A DNA stretch of 22,822 bases, taken from Mucilaginibacter sp. UBA4741 (GTDB lineage: Bacteria; Bacteroidota; Bacteroidia; Sphingobacteriales; Sphingobacteriaceae). Position numbers and translations under genes: made by a program. Under the pieces are notes generated by a model. It was given only the letters and a program-made list of their open reading frames with translations, made no database searches and was not told where the DNA came from. Shown here in pieces: positions 15,810-22,793 of this stretch. The first letter of the stretch is position 1. Every line of letters begins with the position of its first letter. The DNA is taken from the NCBI GenBank assembly GCA_002403905.1, contig DHIR01000156.1, positions 12,913-35,734 of the forward strand. The letters run 5' to 3'.

Positions 15810-16691
15810 ATGAAAAAATATCTATCACTAGTAACTTTCTCGCACACCATATTTGCTATGCCGTTTGCCTTTATCGGCTTTTTTTTGGCGATAACTACCA
15901 CCCAGCATACTTTCGAATGGCAAAAGCTATTGATGATGGTGTTGTGTATGGTGTTTGCCCGTAACTCGGCAATGGCGTTTAATCGTTATTTGGATAGAGA
16001 GATTGACGCCAAAAACCCACGCACTAAAGTGCGCGACATACCTGCCGGGCGCATCAGCGCGGCATCGGCATTGACGTTTACGCTGGTTAACTGCTCGTTG
16101 TTTATTGCAACTACCTGGTTTATTAATCCGCTTTGCTTTTACCTGAGCCCGGTGGCGTTGGTGGTTGTGCTGGGTTATAGTGCTACCAAACGTTTTACCG
16201 CGCTTTGTCATTTGGTTTTAGGTTTGGGTTTATCTCTTGCTCCTATCGGGGCTTATTTGGTGGTTACAGGCGAGTTTGCTTTGCTTCCGATATTTTTCTC
16301 ATTAGCCGTATTATGCTGGGTGAGCGGTTTTGATATTATTTATGCCTTACAGGATGAAGACTTTGACCGCGCCGAGAACCTGCACTCTATCCCCGCTTAT
16401 TTGGGTAAGGTTAATGCTTTACGATTATCTACTTTTCTGCACGTACTATCTGCCATATTTATTGTGCTACCGGTGTTCTATACCCAGGTTGGTTTGCTGT
16501 ATTATGTGGGGATCTTGTTTTTCTGCATCATGCTAACCTACCAGCACCTGCTGGTAAAGCCGAACGATTTGAGCCGCGTAAACTTCGCCTTTATGACTAC
16601 CAACGGTATTGCTAGTGTAGTGTTTGCGAGTTTGTTTTTGTTGGATAGGTCGTTGTTAACTCATGGGATGTTGTTTGGGATGCATTTGTAA
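15810..16691 (+). CDS. UbiA-family polyprenyltransferase (menaquinone pathway, MqnP-like)
   Basis: A 293-residue integral membrane prenyltransferase with about 8-9 hydrophobic helices. The two Asp-rich motifs that hold Mg-prenyl diphosphate are NRYLDREIDAKNPRT (58-72) and DIIYALQDEDFD (175-186). It most resembles the UbiA-like group usually labelled 4-hydroxybenzoate polyprenyltransferase, which in Bacteria without ubiquinone is thought to serve the futalosine menaquinone route (MqnP). MenA of the classical route has a different motif setting, but I cannot exclude it. UbiE in this window is the matching last step. The next gene starts 10 bases after the stop and is markedly more AT-rich. Confidence 0.88.
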   Translation: MKKYLSLVTFSHTIFAMPFAFIGFFLAITTTQHTFEWQKLLMMVLCMVFARNSAMAFNRYLDREIDAKNPRTKVRDIPAGRISAASALTFTLVNCSLFIATTWFINPLCFYLSPVALVVVLGYSATKRFTALCHLVLGLGLSLAPIGAYLVVTGEFALLPIFFSLAVLCWVSGFDIIYALQDEDFDRAENLHSIPAYLGKVNALRLSTFLHVLSAIFIVLPVFYTQVGLLYYVGILFFCIMLTYQHLLVKPNDLSRVNFAFMTTNGIASVVFASLFLLDRSLLTHGMLFGMHL

Positions 16692-16701
16692 TATCACTTA
16701 A

Positions 16702-17439
16702 ATGGAAACCTATTTAGCATATTTTGACATATTAGGATTTAAGGAATATATATTCAACACTACAGAAGAAGACGTTTCCAGAAAATTTGAACACTTATTT
16801 AGAGATTCGCAACGTGCTCAAAATGGTGATGCATGGATAACAGAATCACACGGTGGTCAAGTCCCTGATTTTAGATATAGCAAAGCAAATTGTTTGCATA
16901 TTTCAGATAGCATCATTTTTTGGACCAGTGGTGTTGGCGACCAGCATTTTACCAACATAATTGAAGTATGTAATGATTTTTTTCAATGCTGTTGTGTAAA
17001 TCAACTGTGTCCGGTGAGGGGCTGTGTCGTAAAGGGCGATATTAGTTTCGATCCTTTTATTATAAATCCTCAAGAAGAATTTAAATTTATAAATAGTTCT
17101 TTATATGGTAAAGCTCTGATTGACGCTTACTTAAAAGCGGAAGCCCAAGATTGGGCAGGATGTTACATCGATAAAAGTGCATATGATGATATTAGCAAGA
17201 ATACGATCGACAATCTTATCACTTCTGGAAAACTATTGAGCTATCCAGTCCCATTTAAGAATGGTGTAGTTAGTAATGAGTTAACAGTTAAAATGATTGG
17301 GCCAAAAAGAGATAACATTAATGTGAATGATGTGGAAAATCTATTTACTAAGCAAATCAACTGTAATGCTATAACTGATAGTATCCAACGAAAAATTGAT
17401 AATACAGTACAGTACTTTAATCATATAAAAAGCTTGTAA
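16702..17439 (+). CDS. Hypothetical protein with class III nucleotide-cyclase-like layout
   Basis: A 245-residue soluble protein with no signal peptide or membrane segment. AYFDILGFKEY (6-16) looks like the first cyclase strand with metal-binding Asp9. HISDSIIFW (66-74) gives the second metal Asp69. VRGCVVKGDISFDP (105-118) and LYGKALIDAYLKAEAQDWAGCYIDKSAYD (134-162) match the order of the later cyclase-fold elements. Such proteins include the cyclases of Pycsar phage defence. No effector gene (TIR or membrane type) is adjacent, so that function is not shown. The gene is AT-rich (about 34% G+C in 16741-16920 by hand, against about 52% in 15961-16080 of ubiA). It starts 10 bases after ubiA and looks like an insertion into the core cluster. 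Confidence 0.6.
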   Translation: METYLAYFDILGFKEYIFNTTEEDVSRKFEHLFRDSQRAQNGDAWITESHGGQVPDFRYSKANCLHISDSIIFWTSGVGDQHFTNIIEVCNDFFQCCCVNQLCPVRGCVVKGDISFDPFIINPQEEFKFINSSLYGKALIDAYLKAEAQDWAGCYIDKSAYDDISKNTIDNLITSGKLLSYPVPFKNGVVSNELTVKMIGPKRDNINVNDVENLFTKQINCNAITDSIQRKIDNTVQYFNHIKSL

Positions 17440-17453
17440 AGCGAAAATATCAA

Positions 17454-17651
17454 TTACATATTATCGCCATAACTCATACCCTCCAATCTATCTTTGATAA
17501 ATTTCATCCCTTTATCATTATCTAAAAATTCGTTTGGAGCTTTTTTATCGAAGAAAAAATTTTCCTTTTGGAGCCAACTTAGAAAAGCCTCCTCGCTACC
17601 GAAAGTGCTTATACCTTGTTCAATCAAATCAATCGATAGTTTAGCGTTCAT
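17454..17651 (-). CDS. Small MbcA/ParS/Xre-type antitoxin-domain protein (DUF2384-like)
   Basis: A 65-residue protein. Residues 12-62 (GISTFGSEEAFLSWLQKENF, then the KKAPNEFLDNDKG part and a final LEGMSYGD) follow the toxin-binding domain of MbcA/ParS/Xre antitoxins: the FGsxexAxxWL start, the P-x-x-x-L turn, the D-x-x-G step and the final L-x-x-x-x-YG. The DNA-binding Xre half that precedes this domain in full-length antitoxins (about 130-150 residues) is missing, and no RES toxin gene is nearby. It lies tail-to-tail with the cyclase-like gene (14 bases between stops) and divergent from pepF. It may be a remnant, a stand-alone regulator or a partner of an unlinked toxin. The call rests on pattern recognition alone. 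Confidence 0.6.
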   Translation of the reverse strand: MNAKLSIDLIEQGISTFGSEEAFLSWLQKENFFFDKKAPNEFLDNDKGMKFIKDRLEGMSYGDNM

Positions 17652-17704
17652 TTTATTTTTTAACTTTTCTTATCGAATATACAAACAATCTCTTTGATTA
17701 TCAT

Positions 17705-17736
17705 CCGCACATTTGCACATTTGCATATCTACACAT
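17705..17736 (+). repeat. YYGCAYAT octamer array, copy 2
   Basis: Four contiguous units at 17705, 17713, 17721 and 17729 fit YYGCAYAT; the last has A for G at position three. It lies between the divergent DUF2384-like and pepF genes, 9 bases before the pepF ATG. It supplies the spurious upstream TTG codon of that frame. Confidence 0.85.
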
Positions 17737-17745
17737 CCAATCATC

Positions 17746-19446
17746 ATGATCCACAAAAAAACACGCACCTATATACCTGCCGACCTTGAAATTAAATGGG
17801 AAACGCTTGAACCGCTTTATAAAGATTTGGTCGATCGCCAGATAAATTCGGTTGAAGAACTGGAACATTGGCTGCATGACCGCAGCGAACTGGAAGCTGC
17901 TTTGGAAGAAGATTTTGCCTGGCGCTACATCCGCATGACCTGCGATACAAATAACGAAGAGTTGCTGGCTGCTTTTCAATACTTCGCTACCGACATTGAA
18001 CCAAAAACCGCGCCTTACAGCAATGAGTTGAATAAAAAACTAGTTGCAAGCCAATATTTTGATCAACTTGATAAGGGTAAATATTTTGTTTACCTGCGCG
18101 GCGTAAAAAAAGCGCTGGAGTTATTCAGGGAAGAAAACATCCCTATCCAAACCGAGATCCAGGTTGAACAACAAAAGTACCAGTCTATCAGCGGGTCGTT
18201 ATCTGTTCATATCGGCGATAAAGAATATACCTTAGAGCAAGCCGCGGTATTTTTAAAAGACACCGACCGCGCCAAGCGCCAGGAGGTTTGGGAAAAGATC
18301 AGTTTCCGCCGATTAGAAGAAAAAGAAAAACTAAACGACTTATTCGATCACCTGCGTGTGTTGCGCCATAAAGTAGCTATTAACGCCGGTTTCGAAAACT
18401 ACCGCGATTATATGTTCCAAGCGCTGGGCCGATTTGATTATACGCCACAGGATTGCTACGCTTTCCATGAAGCTATTGAATTGGAGATCGTTCCCATACT
18501 GCGCGAACATGCCGAGCAACGCAAGGAAGCTTTAAAGCTGGATACTTTGCGCCCGTGGGATATGGACGTCAATACATCGGGCAAACCGGCATTGAAACCG
18601 TTTAACAGCGGCGAGGAACTGATCGAGAAATCCATCCAATGTTTCCGCAACATTAACAGCTACCTGGGCGAGCGTTTGGAGATAATGAAAGACAATAACC
18701 TGTTTGATGTAGAGAGCCGCAAAGGCAAGGCACCGGGCGGTTATAACTACCCACTGTCTGAAACGGGAGCGCCGTTTATTTTCATGAACTCGGCCAATAC
18801 CTTTCGTGATCTGACCACTATGGTACACGAAGGCGGCCACGCGGTGCATACTTTTTTAACTGCCGATTTGGAGTTGAACGACTTTAAACATTGCCCGTCA
18901 GAAGTAGCAGAGTTGGCTTCTATGTCGATGGAGTTAATATCCATGGATAACTGGAACGTTTTTTTTGACAACGAAGAAGATTTAAAACGTGCGAAGCGCG
19001 ATCAATTGGTTGATGTGCTTAAAACATTACCGTGGGTAGCCGTGGTAGATCAGTTTCAGCATTGGATCTATACCAACCCTGACCATTTGGCATCAGAGCG
19101 TGCCGAAGCATGGCTAAAAATATACGAGCCATTTGGCGCCGGCTTTGCCGACTGGAGCGGATTGAAAGAAGCCGAAGCAAATCTTTGGCAAAAACAACTG
19201 CATATATTCGAGATACCATTTTACTATATCGAATACGGCTTTGCTCAATTAGGAGCCATAGCCGTTTACAAAAACTATAAAGAAAACCCGGAAAAAGCCC
19301 TGCAACAATACCTGGATGCCCTAAAATTAGGTTATACTAAAACCATTAAAGAGATCTATGAAACCGCGGGTATCCAGTTTAATTTCAGCGCTGCCTACGT
19401 TAAAGAATTAGCCGATTTTATTAAGGCCGAGATAGCTAAACTATAG
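17746..19446 (+). CDS. pepF: M3-family oligoendopeptidase F
   Basis: A 566-residue zinc metallopeptidase that cuts short peptides in the cytoplasm. The zinc site is HEGGH (361-365) with the third ligand Glu389 in CPSEVAELASMSMELI. The helical N-terminal part and the C-terminal YYIEYGFAQLGAIAVYKNY (about 459-477) fit the M3B group. I start it at ATG 17746 (MIHKKTRTY). The frame remains open to a TTG at 17713, but those codons lie inside an octamer repeat array. No convincing promoter box was found: TCTCTTTG at 17688-17695 has one mismatch. It is a single-gene unit, followed by a strong palindrome. Confidence 0.93.
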   Translation: MIHKKTRTYIPADLEIKWETLEPLYKDLVDRQINSVEELEHWLHDRSELEAALEEDFAWRYIRMTCDTNNEELLAAFQYFATDIEPKTAPYSNELNKKLVASQYFDQLDKGKYFVYLRGVKKALELFREENIPIQTEIQVEQQKYQSISGSLSVHIGDKEYTLEQAAVFLKDTDRAKRQEVWEKISFRRLEEKEKLNDLFDHLRVLRHKVAINAGFENYRDYMFQALGRFDYTPQDCYAFHEAIELEIVPILREHAEQRKEALKLDTLRPWDMDVNTSGKPALKPFNSGEELIEKSIQCFRNINSYLGERLEIMKDNNLFDVESRKGKAPGGYNYPLSETGAPFIFMNSANTFRDLTTMVHEGGHAVHTFLTADLELNDFKHCPSEVAELASMSMELISMDNWNVFFDNEEDLKRAKRDQLVDVLKTLPWVAVVDQFQHWIYTNPDHLASERAEAWLKIYEPFGAGFADWSGLKEAEANLWQKQLHIFEIPFYYIEYGFAQLGAIAVYKNYKENPEKALQQYLDALKLGYTKTIKEIYETAGIQFNFSAAYVKELADFIKAEIAKL

Positions 19447-19455
19447 CCTGTTATC

Positions 19456-19499
19456 GTCTTTTTTAAAGACTCACGAAGTTTTTAAAACTTTGTGAGTCT
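19456..19499. repeat. Strong palindrome related to the 8173-8252 element
   Basis: AGACTCACGAAGTTTT (19467-19482) faces TAAAACTTTGTGAGTCT (19483-19499), forming a stem of about 16 bp with one G-T pair. A smaller GTCTTT/AAAGAC hairpin (19456-19470) overlaps its left foot. No T-run follows on either strand, so it is not a standard terminator, though it could shield the pepF message end. Its core ACTyACGAAGTTT matches the arms at 8173-8252. Confidence 0.75.
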
Positions 19500-19567
19500 A
19501 ACCTGTATCCAATGTCATAAAGCACCAAAAATTAAGGTTTTGGTACGGTTTTGGGGCTTGTATAGGT

Positions 19568-20224
19568 ATGAAAAAGATATTTTTAATTTCCGTGACACTT
19601 ATATTATCTGCCATTACTGGCTTTAGCCAGGAGCTAAAACCGGTAAAAATAGACAGCTTAGTTACTGTATCATTACCATCTGCATACCAAAAAACAGATA
19701 CTTTGGGTCAGCAGGTATTTTCTTCAAATTCTGCATTGGGTTATGTGGTGGTATTACGTACACCAAATGCAAAAAACACCGCCCCTTTACAAAAGGAAGG
19801 TGATCTTGATAATGTATTAAAAGAAAACGTTAAGAACATACAAGGCGAATCAAGCAATGCAAGCGCGCAATTTGTGCGCGATACAACTATTGGCAAGTTA
19901 AAGGCCAAAACATTTACGCTACAAACCGATAACGGCCAGGGCGATATTCAATTTAGAAACATTGTGTTGCTGTATACAAACGCTACTAGTTATGTGTTTG
20001 AATATGTTTATACCAATGCCCGTAAAGAGATGATTGGAAAAGAATATAAAAGCTTTGTAAACTCTATAAAATTATCGCCCGAGTTACAGCGAAATGATCA
20101 ATACTTATCAAATGCCAAGGGTATGTCGGTCTTACAAATAGGCTTGATTGGTGCCGGTGGAATATTGGTTATAATTGCCGTGGGAATGTATATCCAAAGG
20201 AAAAAAAGATTGGAATACGAATAA
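19568..20224 (+). CDS. Membrane-anchored periplasmic protein with DcrB/PsbP-like domain
   Basis: A 218-residue protein with a signal peptide (1-20, ending GFS). The extracytoplasmic domain at about 25-172 opens with KIDSLVTVSLPSAYQK and ends with SYVFEYVYTNARKEMIGKEY and FVNSIKLSP, the edges of a PsbP/DcrB/Mog1-type sandwich fold. One transmembrane helix follows (about 187-209) with a basic cytoplasmic end RKKR (211-214). The result is a type I inner-membrane protein with its globular part in the periplasm. I do not recognise a named family and no function is assigned. It is co-directional with pepF but separated by 121 bases holding a palindrome, so it probably has its own promoter, which I could not identify. 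Confidence 0.75.
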   Translation: MKKIFLISVTLILSAITGFSQELKPVKIDSLVTVSLPSAYQKTDTLGQQVFSSNSALGYVVVLRTPNAKNTAPLQKEGDLDNVLKENVKNIQGESSNASAQFVRDTTIGKLKAKTFTLQTDNGQGDIQFRNIVLLYTNATSYVFEYVYTNARKEMIGKEYKSFVNSIKLSPELQRNDQYLSNAKGMSVLQIGLIGAGGILVIIAVGMYIQRKKRLEYE

Positions 20225-20234
20225 TAACCTGAGG

Positions 20235-20894
20235 TCATTTCCCTAACAGTCCCTTATTCCATTTAGGGGACTTTAAAAATTCCCTGTTCTCTGCCCAATA
20301 TATCCATATAACAGTTATAACCACACCTATTACAGAACCGGCGGTAACATCCTCAAAAAAATGTTGGCTCAGGTACATGCGCGAATAACCCACCAATGCG
20401 GCTAACAATAAAAGCGGCAATCCCCAAAACTTATCTTTGCTCCAATAAGCAATTAATATGGCTGTCGAAAATGCGGTTACCGTATGCCCGGATGGGAAAC
20501 TATGCAAACTCAATTGATCTGTACCGGTAACAAAATGTATACGCAACAGTTGGTTGTGAAAATACAATTTGGGCCGAGGTGCTGCAAAGGCAAACTTTAA
20601 TGCCTGGGCCACTATAAATGAACTGGCAACGTAGCTTCCCATTAAAATAAATGCTTTACGATAGGTAAATAATAATAAGATAGCAGCTAAAATTATAGTC
20701 GTCCAGCCATTACCAATATCTGTAATATAAGGGGCAATACTATCTGCCCAGGGCCAGTTACGGGCATTTACGGCGAAGTAAATTTCCTCGCGGCTATAAT
20801 TCAATTTTATAATCAAACACGCGGCTATAAGGATAAGATAAGGTATAAAAAAAAACCTCGCCTTGTATAGCACAGCCTTTATTCCGATATTCAT
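20235..20894 (-). CDS. PAP2-family membrane phosphatase
   Basis: A 219-residue integral membrane protein with about six hydrophobic helices and all three PAP2 signature motifs. These are K-x6-RP (Lys100, Arg107-Pro108), PSGH (134-137) and SR-x5-H-x3-D (Ser171-Arg172, His178, Asp182). The family removes phosphate from lipid phosphates such as undecaprenyl diphosphate, phosphatidic acid or lipid A. The active site faces the periplasm. Recycling of the carrier made by UppS is a reasonable but unproven role. It converges with the DcrB-like gene (10 bases between stops) and diverges from the amino-acid permease, with facing promoter boxes. Confidence 0.92.
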   Translation of the reverse strand: MNIGIKAVLYKARFFFIPYLILIAACLIIKLNYSREEIYFAVNARNWPWADSIAPYITDIGNGWTTIILAAILLLFTYRKAFILMGSYVASSFIVAQALKFAFAAPRPKLYFHNQLLRIHFVTGTDQLSLHSFPSGHTVTAFSTAILIAYWSKDKFWGLPLLLLAALVGYSRMYLSQHFFEDVTAGSVIGVVITVIWIYWAENREFLKSPKWNKGLLGK

Positions 20895-20899
20895 AGGTG

Positions 20900-20929
20900 C
20901 AAAGTAAGCATATACTTATATCCCAACAA
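20900..20929 (-). promoter_or_regulatory. Promoter of the PAP2 gene
   Basis: On the minus strand TTG (20929-20927), 19 bases and TTACTTTG (20907-20900, one mismatch to TAnnTTTG) fit the Bacteroidota consensus. The start point falls at about the ATG (20894), so the message is nearly leaderless. It interleaves with the divergent permease promoter. Confidence 0.6.
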
Positions 20930-20938
20930 AAAAATGGT

Positions 20939-20946
20939 TATGTTTG
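20939..20946 (+). promoter_or_regulatory. Putative -7 box (TATGTTTG) of the amino-acid permease
   Basis: A perfect TAnnTTTG box ends 23 bases before the ATG at 20970, giving a leader of about 18 bases. No TTG was found 19 bases upstream. The box lies 10 bases beyond the -33 of the divergent PAP2 gene. Confidence 0.5.
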
Positions 20947-20969
20947 GTTTCAGGACAGCAAATTAAAAT

Positions 20970-22667
20970 ATGTCGAAGAGTATATTTCGTAAAAAGTCAA
21001 TCAGTAAAATATTAGCAGATGTTGCCACTGGCTTAAGCGATGCCGAACATTCGGGCGGTTCACATCTAAAAAAAGAATTAAACGTTAAGGATCTTACCTT
21101 AATGGGCATAGCAGCCGTGGTTGGTGCGGGTATATTCTCTACCATTGGCGAAGCCTCATTTCATGGGGGACCCGCTGTTAGCTTTTTATTTATTATTACC
21201 GCTATTACCTGCGGATTTTCGGCCCTATGCTATGCCGAGTTTGCATCGCGCATACCGGTAGCAGGCAGCGCTTATACCTATGCTTATGCTTCATTTGGCG
21301 AGCTGATTGCCTGGATCATCGGTTGGGACCTTTTAATGGAATATGCCATAGGCAATATAGCCGTTGCCATATCATGGAGCGGATATTTTTTAAACTTGTT
21401 AGAAGGATTTGGACTACACATGCCCGCCTATTTAACTATGGATTACTACTCTGCATTTAAGGCTCACGAACAAGTACAACAATTAACAGCCAGTGGCAAT
21501 TTAACTCAGATAACAGACAGTTTAAAACAATCGGCATCAGCCTGGGCTACAGCGCCTGGCTTTGGCGATTTTAAATTTATAGCCAACATACCCGCTTTAG
21601 CTATTGTAATTGTTATTACCTATTTGGTTTACATAGGTATACGCGAAACTAAAAGGGCCACTAATGCTATGGTGTATTTAAAAATCGCCATCATCATTGC
21701 GGTTATTGTTATTGGCTTTTTTTATATAACACCTGCCAACTGGCATCCATTTATGCCTAACGGATTTAGCGGCGTAATGAAAGGTGTATCAGGAGTTTTC
21801 TTCGCCTATATAGGTTTTGATGCCATATCAACCACCGCAGAAGAATGCGAAAACCCACAGCGCGATTTGCCTCGCGGCATGATCTATTCGCTAATTATTT
21901 GTACTGTATTATACATTTTAGTGGCTTTGGTGCTTACCGGCATGGTAAATTATAAGGACCTGCAGGTTGCCGACCCATTGGCGTTTGTGTTTGGTAAAGT
22001 TGGCTTAAATAAAATAAGCTATGTAATATCCATAAGCGCTGTTATTGCTACCGCGAGTGTGCTATTGATATTCCAACTGGGCCAGCCACGTATATGGATG
22101 AGCATGAGTCGTGATGGTTTATTGCCCAAGGCGTTTTCGCGTATCCATCCTAAATATCATACCCCATCATTTGCAACTATTGTTACCGGGTTTGTGGTTG
22201 CCATACCTGCCCTGTTTATGAATTTAACCGAGGTTACAGATCTAACTAGCATAGGTACTCTATTTGCCTTCGTGCTGGTTTGCGGTGGTGTATTATTGTT
22301 ACCAAGAGAGGCGGCGCATAAAGGCCGTTTTCATTTGCCTTACATTAACTCTAAATTTATTGCGCCGGTACTATTTATAGTGGGTATGGTACTGTTTTGG
22401 AAACCGATACTAGGTTTATTTTCGGGCGAGAACGCGCACGAGAATTTCCCGATGTTTTTATTCATCATCCTGGCTGCTGTATTAACCGTGCTGGCTGTTA
22501 TAAAAAACTTGTCGTTAATCCCGGTACTAGGCTTAATGAGCTGTTTTTACCTGATGACCCAATTGGGTTATACCAACTGGCTGCGTTTTTTAATATGGCT
22601 GGTGATAGGTTTGGTAATCTATTTTACTTATAGCTTTAAGAATAGTAAGCTGGGTAAAGCTAATTGA
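20970..22667 (+). CDS. APC-superfamily amino-acid permease (cationic amino-acid transporter type)
   Basis: A 565-residue inner-membrane transporter with about 12 or more hydrophobic helices. The APC signature GAGIFSTIG (52-60) is in the first helix. The pattern CYAEFASRIPVAGSAYTYAYA follows in the third, and GFDAISTTAEECENPQRDLPRG after helix six is typical of the CAT (cationic amino-acid transporter) branch. A loop of about 60 residues between helices at about 150-205 (rich in Q, S, T) is longer than in small APC members. The substrate is probably an amino acid; arginine or lysine is suggested by family only. The stop codon shares its last base with an octamer repeat array. Confidence 0.9.
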   Translation: MSKSIFRKKSISKILADVATGLSDAEHSGGSHLKKELNVKDLTLMGIAAVVGAGIFSTIGEASFHGGPAVSFLFIITAITCGFSALCYAEFASRIPVAGSAYTYAYASFGELIAWIIGWDLLMEYAIGNIAVAISWSGYFLNLLEGFGLHMPAYLTMDYYSAFKAHEQVQQLTASGNLTQITDSLKQSASAWATAPGFGDFKFIANIPALAIVIVITYLVYIGIRETKRATNAMVYLKIAIIIAVIVIGFFYITPANWHPFMPNGFSGVMKGVSGVFFAYIGFDAISTTAEECENPQRDLPRGMIYSLIICTVLYILVALVLTGMVNYKDLQVADPLAFVFGKVGLNKISYVISISAVIATASVLLIFQLGQPRIWMSMSRDGLLPKAFSRIHPKYHTPSFATIVTGFVVAIPALFMNLTEVTDLTSIGTLFAFVLVCGGVLLLPREAAHKGRFHLPYINSKFIAPVLFIVGMVLFWKPILGLFSGENAHENFPMFLFIILAAVLTVLAVIKNLSLIPVLGLMSCFYLMTQLGYTNWLRFLIWLVIGLVIYFTYSFKNSKLGKAN

Positions 22668-22698
22668 TGTGCAAATATGCGAATGAGCAGATGTGCAA
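22667..22698 (-). repeat. YYGCAYAT octamer array, copy 3
   Basis: Read on the minus strand, four units (at 22667, 22675, 22683, 22691) fit YYGCAYAT; one has CTCAT in place of CACAT. The array starts at the last base of the permease TGA. In gene direction it is placed and oriented just like copy 1 behind the dehydrogenase. Confidence 0.85.
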
Positions 22699-22747
22699 AT
22701 AACTAATTGATAGCTAACCGACTGCAAACAATCAAGTGTTTAAACTA

Positions 22748-22770
22748 CTTAGTGTTAATTTCACACTAAG
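22748..22770. repeat. Perfect 8-bp hairpin between inverted octamer arrays
   Basis: CTTAGTGT (22748-22755) pairs with ACACTAAG (22763-22770) around a 7-base loop. No T-run follows, so it is not a classical terminator. It is centred between the inverted arrays 22667-22698 and 22794-22822, the same layout as the 6587-6709 element. Confidence 0.65.
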
Positions 22771-22793
22771 ATAGCTACTAATTCTAAATTAAT

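Noticed and set aside
16702..17651. Complete Pycsar-type phage-defence operon
   Set aside because: A Pycsar operon needs an effector gene beside the cyclase. The only neighbour is a convergent 65-residue antitoxin-like protein with no effector or membrane domain.
17454..17651. Complete RES-Xre toxin-antitoxin module
   Set aside because: No RES-domain frame is adjacent on either strand and the HTH part of the antitoxin is missing.
17713..17745. Upstream TTG start of pepF
   Set aside because: The codons lie within the octamer repeat array and the ATG at 17746 gives the usual family N-terminus.
22748..22770. Intrinsic terminator of the permease gene
   Set aside because: The 8-bp stem is perfect but AT-rich at its base and is followed by ATAGCTAC, not a T-run; kept as a repeat-element hairpin.
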